From positions 62,001-126,000 of the forward strand of contig JAJFTO010000004.1 in the NCBI GenBank assembly GCA_021372865.1: a stretch of 64,000 nucleotides of DNA, given 5' to 3'. Below, piece by piece: positions 53,016-61,881 of the stretch. Position 1 is the stretch's first letter; each line of letters opens with the position of its first letter. Made by a program: the position numbers and the translations under genes. This stretch comes from Porphyromonadaceae bacterium. GTDB taxonomy: Bacteria > Bacteroidota > Bacteroidia > Bacteroidales > Dysgonomonadaceae. A model generated the notes under the pieces. It worked only from the letters and a program-made list of their open reading frames with translations. It did not search any database and was not told the DNA's origin.

Positions 53016-54404
53016 TTAATATGTGAAAACTTTCATTTCGTAACGCTTCAATTCAACAATTTTTTGTGAATTTTCAACACCTTCTATCTTCACTTTCACA
53101 TGCTTTGGAGTACTCTGTTTATTGATCAGCATAATGTGTTTTGTTGAAGTCAATGATTCTACAAATTCGTTGGAACTGATACTTTTTACAATTACTGTCC
53201 CTGTCGGAAAGTAGTTCTTGAAATTCTTGAATACCTCAAGGGTTGGGAGTGGCTTTGCTCCATTATTGGAATCAATATGCGTATACATTCCCTCTGGAGC
53301 AATTTGTTCGGGATCCGTTCTTTCCTTTCCTTCGTCCTCCGGTTGCCATTTATCCACAAACTCAGCCCCTCCTAATAAATGCCACCGAAACATCGATGCC
53401 AGTCCTGCAGCTTCAAGATCTTCTGGAAAATGTCCTTTCAAACATTGGTTGTCCACTACCCATACCGGGACATTTGGAAATTTTGCCGATAAAAGCTCGC
53501 GACATTGACGATGAATTACTTCATTAAATTGTGTATAGCGTAAAATTGAGTCCATGTGATATGGAGACATATCATTGTTTTCCTTCAAATTCCGATCTAT
53601 TGCAAAGAAATCAAGTTTTCTGGCTTTGTTTATAAATACTTTCAATGCTTCTTTGTCTGTTGAGCTCATTTCTCCGGACCATAAAGCCATGTTTTTTCCT
53701 TTTGGGGATGACTCAACATGCACAAAAGGTCCTCCCACCTTTATTTTAGGATCTACATTTTTTATCGAGTCGTACGCAATATTATACAAATCGGCATAGT
53801 CTTCAAGTAGCCATCGTCCCAACTCTTTAGACCAATACCCCCTAGTCTCACTCCAGACATTTACGGCAAATATATCGATTCCTTTCTTTTTGTAATGCCG
53901 TATTATATCAGCAGACATGTGACCAAACTCTTCGTACATATCAACTCTTGGAGCGGCATCGACACCTTTCGAAGCGTCATCCCGTCTCATCCATTCCGGA
54001 CAACGACAAAGAGTAAGTACTATTTTTCTCCCCAGACGGTAATACAATTCAACCCTAGAATCCAAGTACTTAAAGTTGTATACATTCTTTGAAGGATTTG
54101 TGTTTCCGGCTCCCCAGTCCATTGTAAATTGAGCCAAACAATCGGTATATTGTTCAAGATAACTTTCTGCGCGTGCAACCGCCTCTGTATATTGAGGATT
54201 TGAAAAGGAACGGTGCGTAAGTGTTGTACTCAACAGCAACTTGCTTGTCATTATTTGTTCTCCAGGATACACAATTACTTCAACATCTTTTCCCAAAGAG
54301 TCTTGATTATCGTCGATGCTATCCTCACTTGCGCTACAGCTCATTGTTAAAAAAAGAGCTAAAGACAAAATCATCATTGAAATAAGTATACTATCGTATT
54401 TCAT
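53016..54404 (-). CDS. Lipoprotein with GH39-like TIM-barrel fold, unusual catalytic positions
   Basis: A 462-aa lipoprotein (lipobox LFLTMSC). The barrel sequence (QFTMDWGAGNTNPS..., VLTLCRCPEWMRRDD, IFAVNVWSETRGYW, KVGGPFV) resembles GH39-like members of clan GH-A. The place where GH39 has the acid/base NEP motif reads VWSETRG (a Glu is present, but not Asn-Glu-Pro). The strand expected to carry the nucleophile reads VPVWVVDNQCLKG, with Asp but no Glu. It may be a diverged enzyme family or a non-catalytic binding protein. First gene of the leftward operon. The start at 54404 is preferred over an upstream TTG at 54416. Confidence 0.65.
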   Translation of the reverse strand: MKYDSILISMMILSLALFLTMSCSASEDSIDDNQDSLGKDVEVIVYPGEQIMTSKLLLSTTLTHRSFSNPQYTEAVARAESYLEQYTDCLAQFTMDWGAGNTNPSKNVYNFKYLDSRVELYYRLGRKIVLTLCRCPEWMRRDDASKGVDAAPRVDMYEEFGHMSADIIRHYKKKGIDIFAVNVWSETRGYWSKELGRWLLEDYADLYNIAYDSIKNVDPKIKVGGPFVHVESSPKGKNMALWSGEMSSTDKEALKVFINKARKLDFFAIDRNLKENNDMSPYHMDSILRYTQFNEVIHRQCRELLSAKFPNVPVWVVDNQCLKGHFPEDLEAAGLASMFRWHLLGGAEFVDKWQPEDEGKERTDPEQIAPEGMYTHIDSNNGAKPLPTLEVFKNFKNYFPTGTVIVKSISSNEFVESLTSTKHIMLINKQSTPKHVKVKIEGVENSQKIVELKRYEMKVFTY

Positions 54405-54427
54405 TATTTTGCACAATTATTGTTGTA

Positions 54428-54435
54428 CAAAAATA
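54428..54435 (-). promoter_or_regulatory. -7 element of the six-gene glycosidase operon
   Basis: Minus-strand TATTTTTG (plus CAAAAATA), an exact match to TAnnTTTG, 23 bases upstream of the first start codon at 54404. No clear -33 TTTG. Presumably controlled by the neighbouring hybrid regulator. Confidence 0.5.
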
Positions 54436-54580
54436 CATTCCAGTAATTTGACAATTTAAGAGGATATCATCATTTTTTGTAATAATTTAATCAATAATTA
54501 TATATATGTGTCTTGCATTTCTTTTGATTCTTGAGAAATTTAAACTTTCGGTGATACTCGTGTTTTGTCATGTTTTTTGG

Positions 54581-54605
54581 CTTTTGAAAATGGATTTTTC
54601 AAAAG
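54581..54605. repeat. AT-rich 10-bp inverted repeat between the regulator and the glycosidase operon
   Basis: CTTTTGAAAA and TTTTCAAAAG around a 5-base loop, perfect. No T-run follows on either strand. It could be a weak terminator for the regulator gene or a binding site upstream of the operon promoter. The rest of the 258-base gap (54405-54662) shows nothing else clear apart from the -7 box. Confidence 0.45.
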
Positions 54606-54662
54606 TGAGAAATAAACTATTTTGAGAAAACTTGTTTTAGCAAAAAATAAAAAAAGCATAAA

Positions 54663-57600
54663 TCACTTTTCTTTCTCTTCAATATACTCTGTAGGAGCAA
54701 CTCCATAGTATTCACGAAAACATTTTGTAAAATATGAGTGAGAGTTAAACCCTACTTTATACATTATTTCCGAAACCCTTAAATCACTCTGTAGCAAATA
54801 TTGTCTGGCTCTTTTTAATCGCACTCTACGAATGAACTCATTGATTGTTTCTCCTGTTAGAGCTTTTATTTTTCTATATATTTGCTGATAAGAATAATTG
54901 GTCTTTTCACATAATTCTTTGGTCCCAAAATCAGGATCTTCCATATTTTTTTCAATAATATCCATTAAAGAGTTAATGAACTGATCATTTTCCGACTCAA
55001 TCATAATTTCTGCAGGCTCGGTTAAAATTTTCTGCCTGAAAGTTTGCTGCATTCGTTCTCTGAGTTCGATCATTTTGTCGATGCGAACTCGTAGTGTTTT
55101 GATACTAAATGGTTTGTATATATAGCTGTCGGCACCTCTGTTATACCCTTCGCTGCGACTCATTTCATCGTTTTTTGCAGTAAGCAATATGACGGGAATG
55201 TGCGAAGTAATGATATTTTCCTTTATACGGCTACAAACTTCAAATCCATCCATTCCAGGCATCATGATGTCGGATATGACTAAATCGGGAAGGTTTTCAT
55301 TGACCAATTGTAACCCTTTCTCCCCATTATTTGCGGTAATAACTTCGTAATGATCCTCAAGATTAATTTTTAAAAATTCAATCATGTCGTCATTATCTTC
55401 AATGACAAGGACTTTGTTTTTTAAAAAATGATCGGAAGAATCCATTTCAGCATCAAAGAAATTTTCAGTTTTTTCATTTTGAGCATGAGCAGGTAACAGA
55501 TCGGTTGGAATTGTAAATTCAAACTCTGAACCCTTGCCCAACTGACTAACAAGGGATATCTCGCCACCATGTAACTGGACAAACTCTTTTGTTAGATATA
55601 AACCTATTCCGGTTCCATACGTGTTATCGAATCCTTTAACGGGTGCTTGATAGAAGTTGTCAAAAATTTGCTTTTTATCTTCTTCATTCACTCCAATACC
55701 TGAATCGCGGACAGATACGACGAGATATCTTTCTTTTTCATTTATTGAGACTTGGATATGGCCATTGTTGGGCGTATATTTTATTGCATTTGAGATAAGG
55801 TTGTATAGTATTTTTTCTATTTTGTCAGAGTCAAAGAATATATATTTGGTTTCTACATGACTATCGAAAATATAGGTCATGTTTCTACGGCTTGCGTAAT
55901 CACCAAATCCATCAAAAATTCTTCGGATGAATGAAATGAATTCACCATGTTTCAATATTAGGGTCATTTTTTCGTTTTCTACTTTGCGTACATCCATTAT
56001 CTGATTTATCAGTCTTAATAATCTTTCAGCATTTTGCTTCATAATATCAAGTTGGATACGCTGCTTGTCACTATTTAGACTCTCTTTTAAGCTTTCGATG
56101 GGTCCTAGTATGAGGGACAATGGAGTTTTAAGTTCGTGAGAAATGTTTGTGAAAAAACTCATTTTTATCCGCCCCAATTCCTCTACTCTCCCTCTTTCAA
56201 TTTTTTCCATTCTTAACTCGTTTCTTAGGGCTAATCTATTTATTGTTAATTTGTAAGTGTAGTAAAGAATGATGGATATTACAAATAATAATACTGAATA
56301 GGCCCACCATGTTTTCCACCATGGTGTTTTTATTAAAATATGTATACTAGCTACCTGATCATTCCATATTCCATCTGAATTAATGCCTTTTACCCAAAAA
56401 GTATAGTTGCCGGGTGGTAAATTCGAATAATAAACATAATTTTCTCCGGATTCTCCCACTATCATTTTCTCATCATAACCCTCTAACATGTACGCATATT
56501 TGTTGTTGGCTGAAGTTGAAAAATTCAACATAGCGAATGATAGCTTAAAAGAATTCTCTTCATGATTCAATACAATTTTTTTTGCTGAAGATAAAGATTG
56601 TCTAAATTTTTTTTGAATATCACGCGGGTTGTTTTTATTTAAGCTCTTCCCCCAAAGTTCAAGATTCGTAAGAACAACAGGAGCTTTATCCATATTTAAT
56701 ACAATTTCGCCAGGTTGAAAATAGATAACGCCTCCATTTCCTCCCAAAAGAATTGTTTCGTTCTCCATGTTGAAAAAGCTGTTGAATTCAAGTCCCATGA
56801 GGCCCACATCATCGTACAAGTCCACAATAATTTTTAGATTTTTGTCGTGGTCGAACATGATGAGCTTGTTATCTTCGCCTATCCAGAGCCTTCCTTGCAT
56901 GTCAGAAGTAAGCGTGCGAATGGAACCGGATAGGTCAGAATCGTCGTTAAATCGGGTAAACGATTCTGTTTGATCATCAAACAAACACAATCCCATATCT
57001 GTTCCAATCCAGATTTTCCCATTTATATCTGTACGAATGGAGTATATTCTGTTGCTGTTAATGCTGTTAACATTGTTATCGTCAAACTTATACTGTGTAA
57101 ATTTGTCTTTGGCTTTATCGTAACGAAATAACCCTTCGTTGATAGTTCCAATCCAGATACATCCTTTTTCATCAATATCAAAATAGGTAACATCATAATT
57201 TACGGAGGTTATTATTTTGTCAATCATTGCCGTTTTGTATTTGAAAGAGACTGGCATGTTATCTGTGGTTATCTGAGGTGAAATAAAACATATACCGCTA
57301 CTAATATTGGCCACAATGTCTCCATCTTTATCTTCTTTTAGATCGTAAATATACTTTAGTGGAATTCCATTTACATCTTTATCCAGCGAACGAAAACGGT
57401 CACTCCCGGGATCATAATAATTAACGCCATCATTCGTACCTATCCAGATGATACCTCTGCTATCCTGAAGAATCCTTTTTACAATGGGATGCGATATTCC
57501 ATCGTCCTTACCTTTGTATTTTCTTATTAGGTTTTTGTTCTTGTCATACCGTAAGATACCTTCGTTATACGTTAACCAGGATTCTGAGTTTGAGGTAACA

Positions 57601-58721
57601 AGGATATCGTTTACGCCAATCAGCTTTGTTTGGTTATTCTCGCTTGAAATGACATTCAAGAAGTTGATTGGTTTTCTTCTTTTATCAAGTATTGCAATGC
57701 CATTACTGGTGCCTAACCAGATGTTTCCGAGTTTATCTTCGTGTATGCACCAGACTGTTTCATTAGGGAGAGAGGTCTTGTCTAAGATATTGCTGTTGTG
57801 TTTTTCGAATTCTCCTGTTTTTATATTAAACAGCGATATTCCGTTTGCTGTAGCTAGAATCAAATGAGAATCATCAAATCTATTTATTGACTTTACATCA
57901 TTGTCTGATATTTCTGAATATTCCGTTCTGTAGGACTCCAGCATCCTACCACTTTCCTCATCGATAATGGTCAATCCTTGAGAGGTGGCAATATATAGCC
58001 TATCTGGCTCTTTATCTGATATATAAATATCAGATACCAATGTGTTTATGGGGTCGTGGGGCAATCCGCGTCGTACTTCAAATCGTTCAAAACTATTATC
58101 ACGTATATTCATGCGATAAAGTCCATCAAACGTTGCTATCCAAAGAAACCCATTTTTTGATTCATGCATTCCTCTTATTTCATTCGCCATTCGTTGATTT
58201 TGATCAGCAACAAACGTAAAATAACTCATGCTGTTACTTCTTTGATCTATTTTAATCAAACCCTCTAGCGTGCCAACCCAGATGATGCCATTCCTATCTT
58301 CATAAAGCGATCTGATTCGTAAATTATCCAAGAGGTGATTTGTATCGTTTGATACGTTGCAGGAGGTAAACGTGTTTTCAAGAGGATTGTATATTGAAAT
58401 TCCTTTTTCTGTTCCAATCCATAAGTCTCCAGATTTTGTTAGAAGAATGCAATTTACCCAAGATGCACTCAAGCTTGTGGAGTCTCCCGGAATATGCTTA
58501 TATACCTTAAACTCATATCCGTCGTATCGGTTAAGGCCTTCTGCCGTACCAATCCAGATAAAACCTGTCGTATCTTGCTGAATGCTTAAGACCATTTTGT
58601 TGGATAAGCCCATACCGGTTGAGATGTTTTTAAAATGCAAATTATCCCTGTTTTGCGGCAAGGCAAGTTGAGATGAAAGCAAATAAAACAGGAGGAGCAG
58701 ATTGAATCGGTTGGAATTCAT
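54663..58721 (-). CDS. Hybrid two-component system sensor/regulator (HTCS)
   Basis: A 1352-aa one-protein signalling system that senses a PUL oligosaccharide in the periplasm and activates transcription in the cytoplasm. A signal peptide is followed by a periplasmic part of 14-15 Reg_prop propeller repeats (such as GFIWIGTAEGLNRYDGYEF, GDLWIGTEKGISIYN, GIIWVGTLEGL) and a Y_Y_Y domain (about 720-790). A transmembrane helix lies at about 806-824. Next come HisKA with phospho-acceptor His862 (NISHELKTPLSL), an ATPase domain with N-box NLISNAIKYTP and GTGIGLYLTKEF, a receiver with phospho-acceptor Asp1151 (LVISDIMMPGMDG) and a C-terminal AraC-type HTH (about 1250-1350). All catalytic residues are present. 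It stands between, and probably controls, the leftward glycosidase operon and the rightward SusC pair. Confidence 0.97.
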   Translation of the reverse strand: MNSNRFNLLLLFYLLSSQLALPQNRDNLHFKNISTGMGLSNKMVLSIQQDTTGFIWIGTAEGLNRYDGYEFKVYKHIPGDSTSLSASWVNCILLTKSGDLWIGTEKGISIYNPLENTFTSCNVSNDTNHLLDNLRIRSLYEDRNGIIWVGTLEGLIKIDQRSNSMSYFTFVADQNQRMANEIRGMHESKNGFLWIATFDGLYRMNIRDNSFERFEVRRGLPHDPINTLVSDIYISDKEPDRLYIATSQGLTIIDEESGRMLESYRTEYSEISDNDVKSINRFDDSHLILATANGISLFNIKTGEFEKHNSNILDKTSLPNETVWCIHEDKLGNIWLGTSNGIAILDKRRKPINFLNVISSENNQTKLIGVNDILVTSNSESWLTYNEGILRYDKNKNLIRKYKGKDDGISHPIVKRILQDSRGIIWIGTNDGVNYYDPGSDRFRSLDKDVNGIPLKYIYDLKEDKDGDIVANISSGICFISPQITTDNMPVSFKYKTAMIDKIITSVNYDVTYFDIDEKGCIWIGTINEGLFRYDKAKDKFTQYKFDDNNVNSINSNRIYSIRTDINGKIWIGTDMGLCLFDDQTESFTRFNDDSDLSGSIRTLTSDMQGRLWIGEDNKLIMFDHDKNLKIIVDLYDDVGLMGLEFNSFFNMENETILLGGNGGVIYFQPGEIVLNMDKAPVVLTNLELWGKSLNKNNPRDIQKKFRQSLSSAKKIVLNHEENSFKLSFAMLNFSTSANNKYAYMLEGYDEKMIVGESGENYVYYSNLPPGNYTFWVKGINSDGIWNDQVASIHILIKTPWWKTWWAYSVLLFVISIILYYTYKLTINRLALRNELRMEKIERGRVEELGRIKMSFFTNISHELKTPLSLILGPIESLKESLNSDKQRIQLDIMKQNAERLLRLINQIMDVRKVENEKMTLILKHGEFISFIRRIFDGFGDYASRRNMTYIFDSHVETKYIFFDSDKIEKILYNLISNAIKYTPNNGHIQVSINEKERYLVVSVRDSGIGVNEEDKKQIFDNFYQAPVKGFDNTYGTGIGLYLTKEFVQLHGGEISLVSQLGKGSEFEFTIPTDLLPAHAQNEKTENFFDAEMDSSDHFLKNKVLVIEDNDDMIEFLKINLEDHYEVITANNGEKGLQLVNENLPDLVISDIMMPGMDGFEVCSRIKENIITSHIPVILLTAKNDEMSRSEGYNRGADSYIYKPFSIKTLRVRIDKMIELRERMQQTFRQKILTEPAEIMIESENDQFINSLMDIIEKNMEDPDFGTKELCEKTNYSYQQIYRKIKALTGETINEFIRRVRLKRARQYLLQSDLRVSEIMYKVGFNSHSYFTKCFREYYGVAPTEYIEEKEK

Positions 58722-58785
58722 GATAGACTATTTTTTATGAGATGATATCACAAGCAAAAAATTATTTCTACCTGATTATTTAATA

Positions 58786-58793
58786 CAAAAGTA
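58786..58793 (-). promoter_or_regulatory. -7 element of the HTCS gene
   Basis: Minus-strand TACTTTTG (plus CAAAAGTA), an exact TAnnTTTG match about 65 bases upstream of the HTCS start. No -33 element is apparent. It lies in a 305-base AT-rich divergent intergenic region (58722-59026) that shows no ORF and no clear inverted repeat. Confidence 0.45.
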
Positions 58794-58973
58794 CTTTTTT
58801 TGATTGCCCTATGCTATCGTTATTTTGTTAATTAATATGACATTTTTATTCTTTTCCTGGAATAAACTGTAGAGGTACTGATTTTTATCTCTTATTATTA
58901 CGTTAAAATTTGGAGTGATTAAAAAATCACAGTTTTTGATGTATTTCTAATATCTTTATTTTTTTTTCGGTTT

Positions 58974-58981
58974 TACTTTTG
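58974..58981 (+). promoter_or_regulatory. -7 element of the tandem SusC genes
   Basis: TACTTTTG, an exact TAnnTTTG match about 46 bases before the ATG at 59027. It is the divergent counterpart of the HTCS promoter and carries the same 8-base sequence. Confidence 0.5.
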
Positions 58982-59026
58982 TACCGTATCGTTTTATAAA
59001 AAATTCTTAAATTGAATATCAACAAA

Positions 59027-61867
59027 ATGAGTATGAAAAAAACAAGTAGCTATCTTATTATTAAAACAAAAAGAACAATAAAAAAGATAGTATTAGTAAT
59101 TGCAGTTCTTGCATGTTTGAACTCACTGCATGGACAAGATGCTGGAGGAAGTAATTTTGTTGTTCTCACTCGGAATAATAATTTTTCTTTACTGCCTGAC
59201 AGTGCGAGCCCTGTTATTTCACCCTCTGACAGAGAGAGTCAGGTCGTTTCAACGATCGAAGAATTAGTGACAGGTCGTGTTTCAGGGATACGGACGGTAA
59301 AATCTGACGGTTCTCCTGGAGCATCCTATAGTATGCAATTAAGAGGAGTACGAAGTTTTAGAGGTGATAATGAACCGATCTATATACTTGATGGAATAGT
59401 ACTTAACTCAGTTTGGAATGATGCATCCAACACCTTTTGGAATGATCCTGAAGATTATCAGGCAGCACACAACATTTTATCACGTATTAATCCGAATGAT
59501 ATTGCAAAAATTGAAATTTTGAAAAATGCCGATGCTACTGCAATCTATGGAAATATGGGGGCAAATGGTGTGATTCTTATAACGACAAAGAGTGGAAGCG
59601 TAAATGGTTTTCATGCAAATGTGCAAACCAATTTAGGCATCGCTACTTTTAGCCGGAAAATAGATATGCTCAGCGGAAATGATTATTTGGCGTATCAGAA
59701 CATCGTAAATCCCGGGAATGCGTTGCCCTTTCAAACTGGGGCTCCGGTTGATTGGCAAAGGGATGCCACTCGAACAGCTGTTATGCAGAATTACTATCTG
59801 GATATTGGAGGTGGTAACGATAAAATGAGATACTATATATCCATGGGATATGCAGGAAACGAAGGAATCGTGAAGGGTAGTGACATTACCCAAGCTTCTA
59901 TTCGTGTTAATCTGGACCGACTCATTGGGGGAAATTCAGTATTTGGGACAAGAATGTTATTCGGATATACGGAGAATAATATGATACAGGCTACTGCTCC
60001 TTATGGGAGTTATAGCTTGACAAAATTGATGACCAAAGCGATACCATTTGAATCTTCGGCCGATAATAATTCTATTGTGAATGAAAATCCAAGAAATTGG
60101 ATCGATGGATACGACGACAACAGTGTGCAATATTTTGCAACACCGCAAGTATATTTTACAACGAATATATTTAAATGGTTGCAATTTAAATCTGTTGCAG
60201 GAATCGATTATCGTACAAAAGAGCGTTTGCGTTGGATTGGCAATGAAATAACCAGAGGAAGAAGTGTGGAAGGAAGGGCTGGAAGGAGCAATATAAATGC
60301 TTTCACATACAATGTTGATTCGCGCTTAAACATTCGTTTTATTTCGAATAAACATTCTTTTACCGGATTAGGTGGCGTTTCTGTAAACGGAGATTTTTTA
60401 TCGAATAAAATGAACGAGGGTACAAAGTTTTTTAACCAGGATCTTCGGGGCGTAGGTATTCAGTTAGCAGAGAACATATTTCCGTATAGAAATTTGGATT
60501 GGAATAACAACTATCTATCCGGATATGTGAGCGGCACATACACATTTGACCAAAAATACACATTGAGCGCAACACTCAGAAAAGATAAAACAAGCAATTT
60601 TGATGAAAGCTGGAATGATTTAGACTATTATCCCTCTGTGGGTCTCTCATGGAATGTCATGAACGAAGACTTTTTATCGGGGCAGCAGATTGTTTCCACA
60701 CTCAATGTACGAGGTAGCTGGGGCCGTTCGGGCAAGCAGACTATACTACCCCTGGATTTATCGCGTGCATATATTACCGGTGTGAGCCCGGAATTAGAGG
60801 TAGAGAATGGAATGACAAATTATTATGACATGCGTTGGAACAATATAAATACACAGCAAAATATTGGTATTGATTTAGGATTCTCAGGCGATAAAATTAC
60901 CGCTACAATCGATTTATATAATTCTGATTCAGATGATCGGTTGCAATACTATTATCACAAAAGATTAGGTGCATATGAATCGGTATACACAAACGAAGCT
61001 TCTGTGAATAACAAAGGGATTGAAATTTTATTGAATGCGGTTCTGCTGAAGAACAGTGAAATAGAATGGAATGGGGGAGCCAGTTTTGCGTATAACCGAA
61101 ACGAGATAACGAACACAGGTGCCGATGGAGATGTGTTTGGCAGTAAAATAGGAGAATTAAATGAAAATCCTCTGGTTGTAAATATAAATAGGAAGGGGGA
61201 GCAAGTCGGTGCTTTTTGGGGGTATAAAACGCAAGGCATCGTAGAAAACCAACATCTCTTATTTGTTCCGCCTTTTTATAATGTCAGATTACAGCAGGGT
61301 GATTTAAAATTTATTGATACGAATGGTGATGGAAATACAACGGAGGAAGACTACACAATCATTGGAAACCCGATACCTGAGTATGTATTTGGATTTAATA
61401 CCGATGTGCGTTATAAAAATTTTACGGTTCAACTGATATTTGAAGGTGCAGCAAAATATGATATTGCTAATTTAAATCTCTTGGATAATTTGTATGTTTC
61501 AGGAAACGTGTGGAATATACGTGAAAACACGTTTAAGGATGCTTATTCGGGATCTAATACGAATGGAAAATCTCCACGTTTCAACGCGGTAGGAGTTAAA
61601 GAATTCACTTCGCGCGTTATTGAAGATGGTAGCTATGTACGACTTTCTGATTTCATTGTTGGGTATAATTTACAACTTCCAATGATAAAATGGATAAACT
61701 CTGTGGACTTGACATTTGCTGCGAGGAATTTATTTCTGATAACCAAGTATTCGGGTTATGACCCAAATGTGAATAGTTATAGCTACAATCTTTCTTCTAT
61801 TGGTATCGATAACGCTGCTTATCCAAGTGCCCGATCTTTCCTGTTAGGAGTGAAAGTAAAATTCTAA
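59027..61867 (+). CDS. SusC-like outer membrane receptor lacking the N-terminal extension
   Basis: A 946-aa SusC/RagA-family barrel protein. After a signal segment (about residues 10-36, ends LNSLHGQ) there is no carboxypeptidase-regulatory-like Ig domain and no EVVVVGYG-type TonB-box stretch. About 40 nondescript residues lead straight into the plug (VTGRVSGIRTVKSDGSPGA, QLRGVRSFRGDNEPIYILDGIVLNS, IEILKNADATAIYGNMGANGVILITTK). The barrel is complete and ends SFLLGVKVKF. The start at 59027 (MSMKK) or 59033 is chosen; the TTG at 59012 is unlikely. A second, full-length SusC gene follows at 14 bases with no SusD between, which is unusual. The two may form a paired receptor or serve alternative ligands. 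Confidence 0.9.
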   Translation: MSMKKTSSYLIIKTKRTIKKIVLVIAVLACLNSLHGQDAGGSNFVVLTRNNNFSLLPDSASPVISPSDRESQVVSTIEELVTGRVSGIRTVKSDGSPGASYSMQLRGVRSFRGDNEPIYILDGIVLNSVWNDASNTFWNDPEDYQAAHNILSRINPNDIAKIEILKNADATAIYGNMGANGVILITTKSGSVNGFHANVQTNLGIATFSRKIDMLSGNDYLAYQNIVNPGNALPFQTGAPVDWQRDATRTAVMQNYYLDIGGGNDKMRYYISMGYAGNEGIVKGSDITQASIRVNLDRLIGGNSVFGTRMLFGYTENNMIQATAPYGSYSLTKLMTKAIPFESSADNNSIVNENPRNWIDGYDDNSVQYFATPQVYFTTNIFKWLQFKSVAGIDYRTKERLRWIGNEITRGRSVEGRAGRSNINAFTYNVDSRLNIRFISNKHSFTGLGGVSVNGDFLSNKMNEGTKFFNQDLRGVGIQLAENIFPYRNLDWNNNYLSGYVSGTYTFDQKYTLSATLRKDKTSNFDESWNDLDYYPSVGLSWNVMNEDFLSGQQIVSTLNVRGSWGRSGKQTILPLDLSRAYITGVSPELEVENGMTNYYDMRWNNINTQQNIGIDLGFSGDKITATIDLYNSDSDDRLQYYYHKRLGAYESVYTNEASVNNKGIEILLNAVLLKNSEIEWNGGASFAYNRNEITNTGADGDVFGSKIGELNENPLVVNINRKGEQVGAFWGYKTQGIVENQHLLFVPPFYNVRLQQGDLKFIDTNGDGNTTEEDYTIIGNPIPEYVFGFNTDVRYKNFTVQLIFEGAAKYDIANLNLLDNLYVSGNVWNIRENTFKDAYSGSNTNGKSPRFNAVGVKEFTSRVIEDGSYVRLSDFIVGYNLQLPMIKWINSVDLTFAARNLFLITKYSGYDPNVNSYSYNLSSIGIDNAAYPSARSFLLGVKVKF

Positions 61868-61881
61868 TCTAGAAAAATAGT

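Noticed and set aside
58722-59026. Possible invertible (phase-variable) promoter in front of the SusC genes
   Set aside because: Such switches need paired inverted repeats around the promoter and often a nearby recombinase; neither is visible here by eye.
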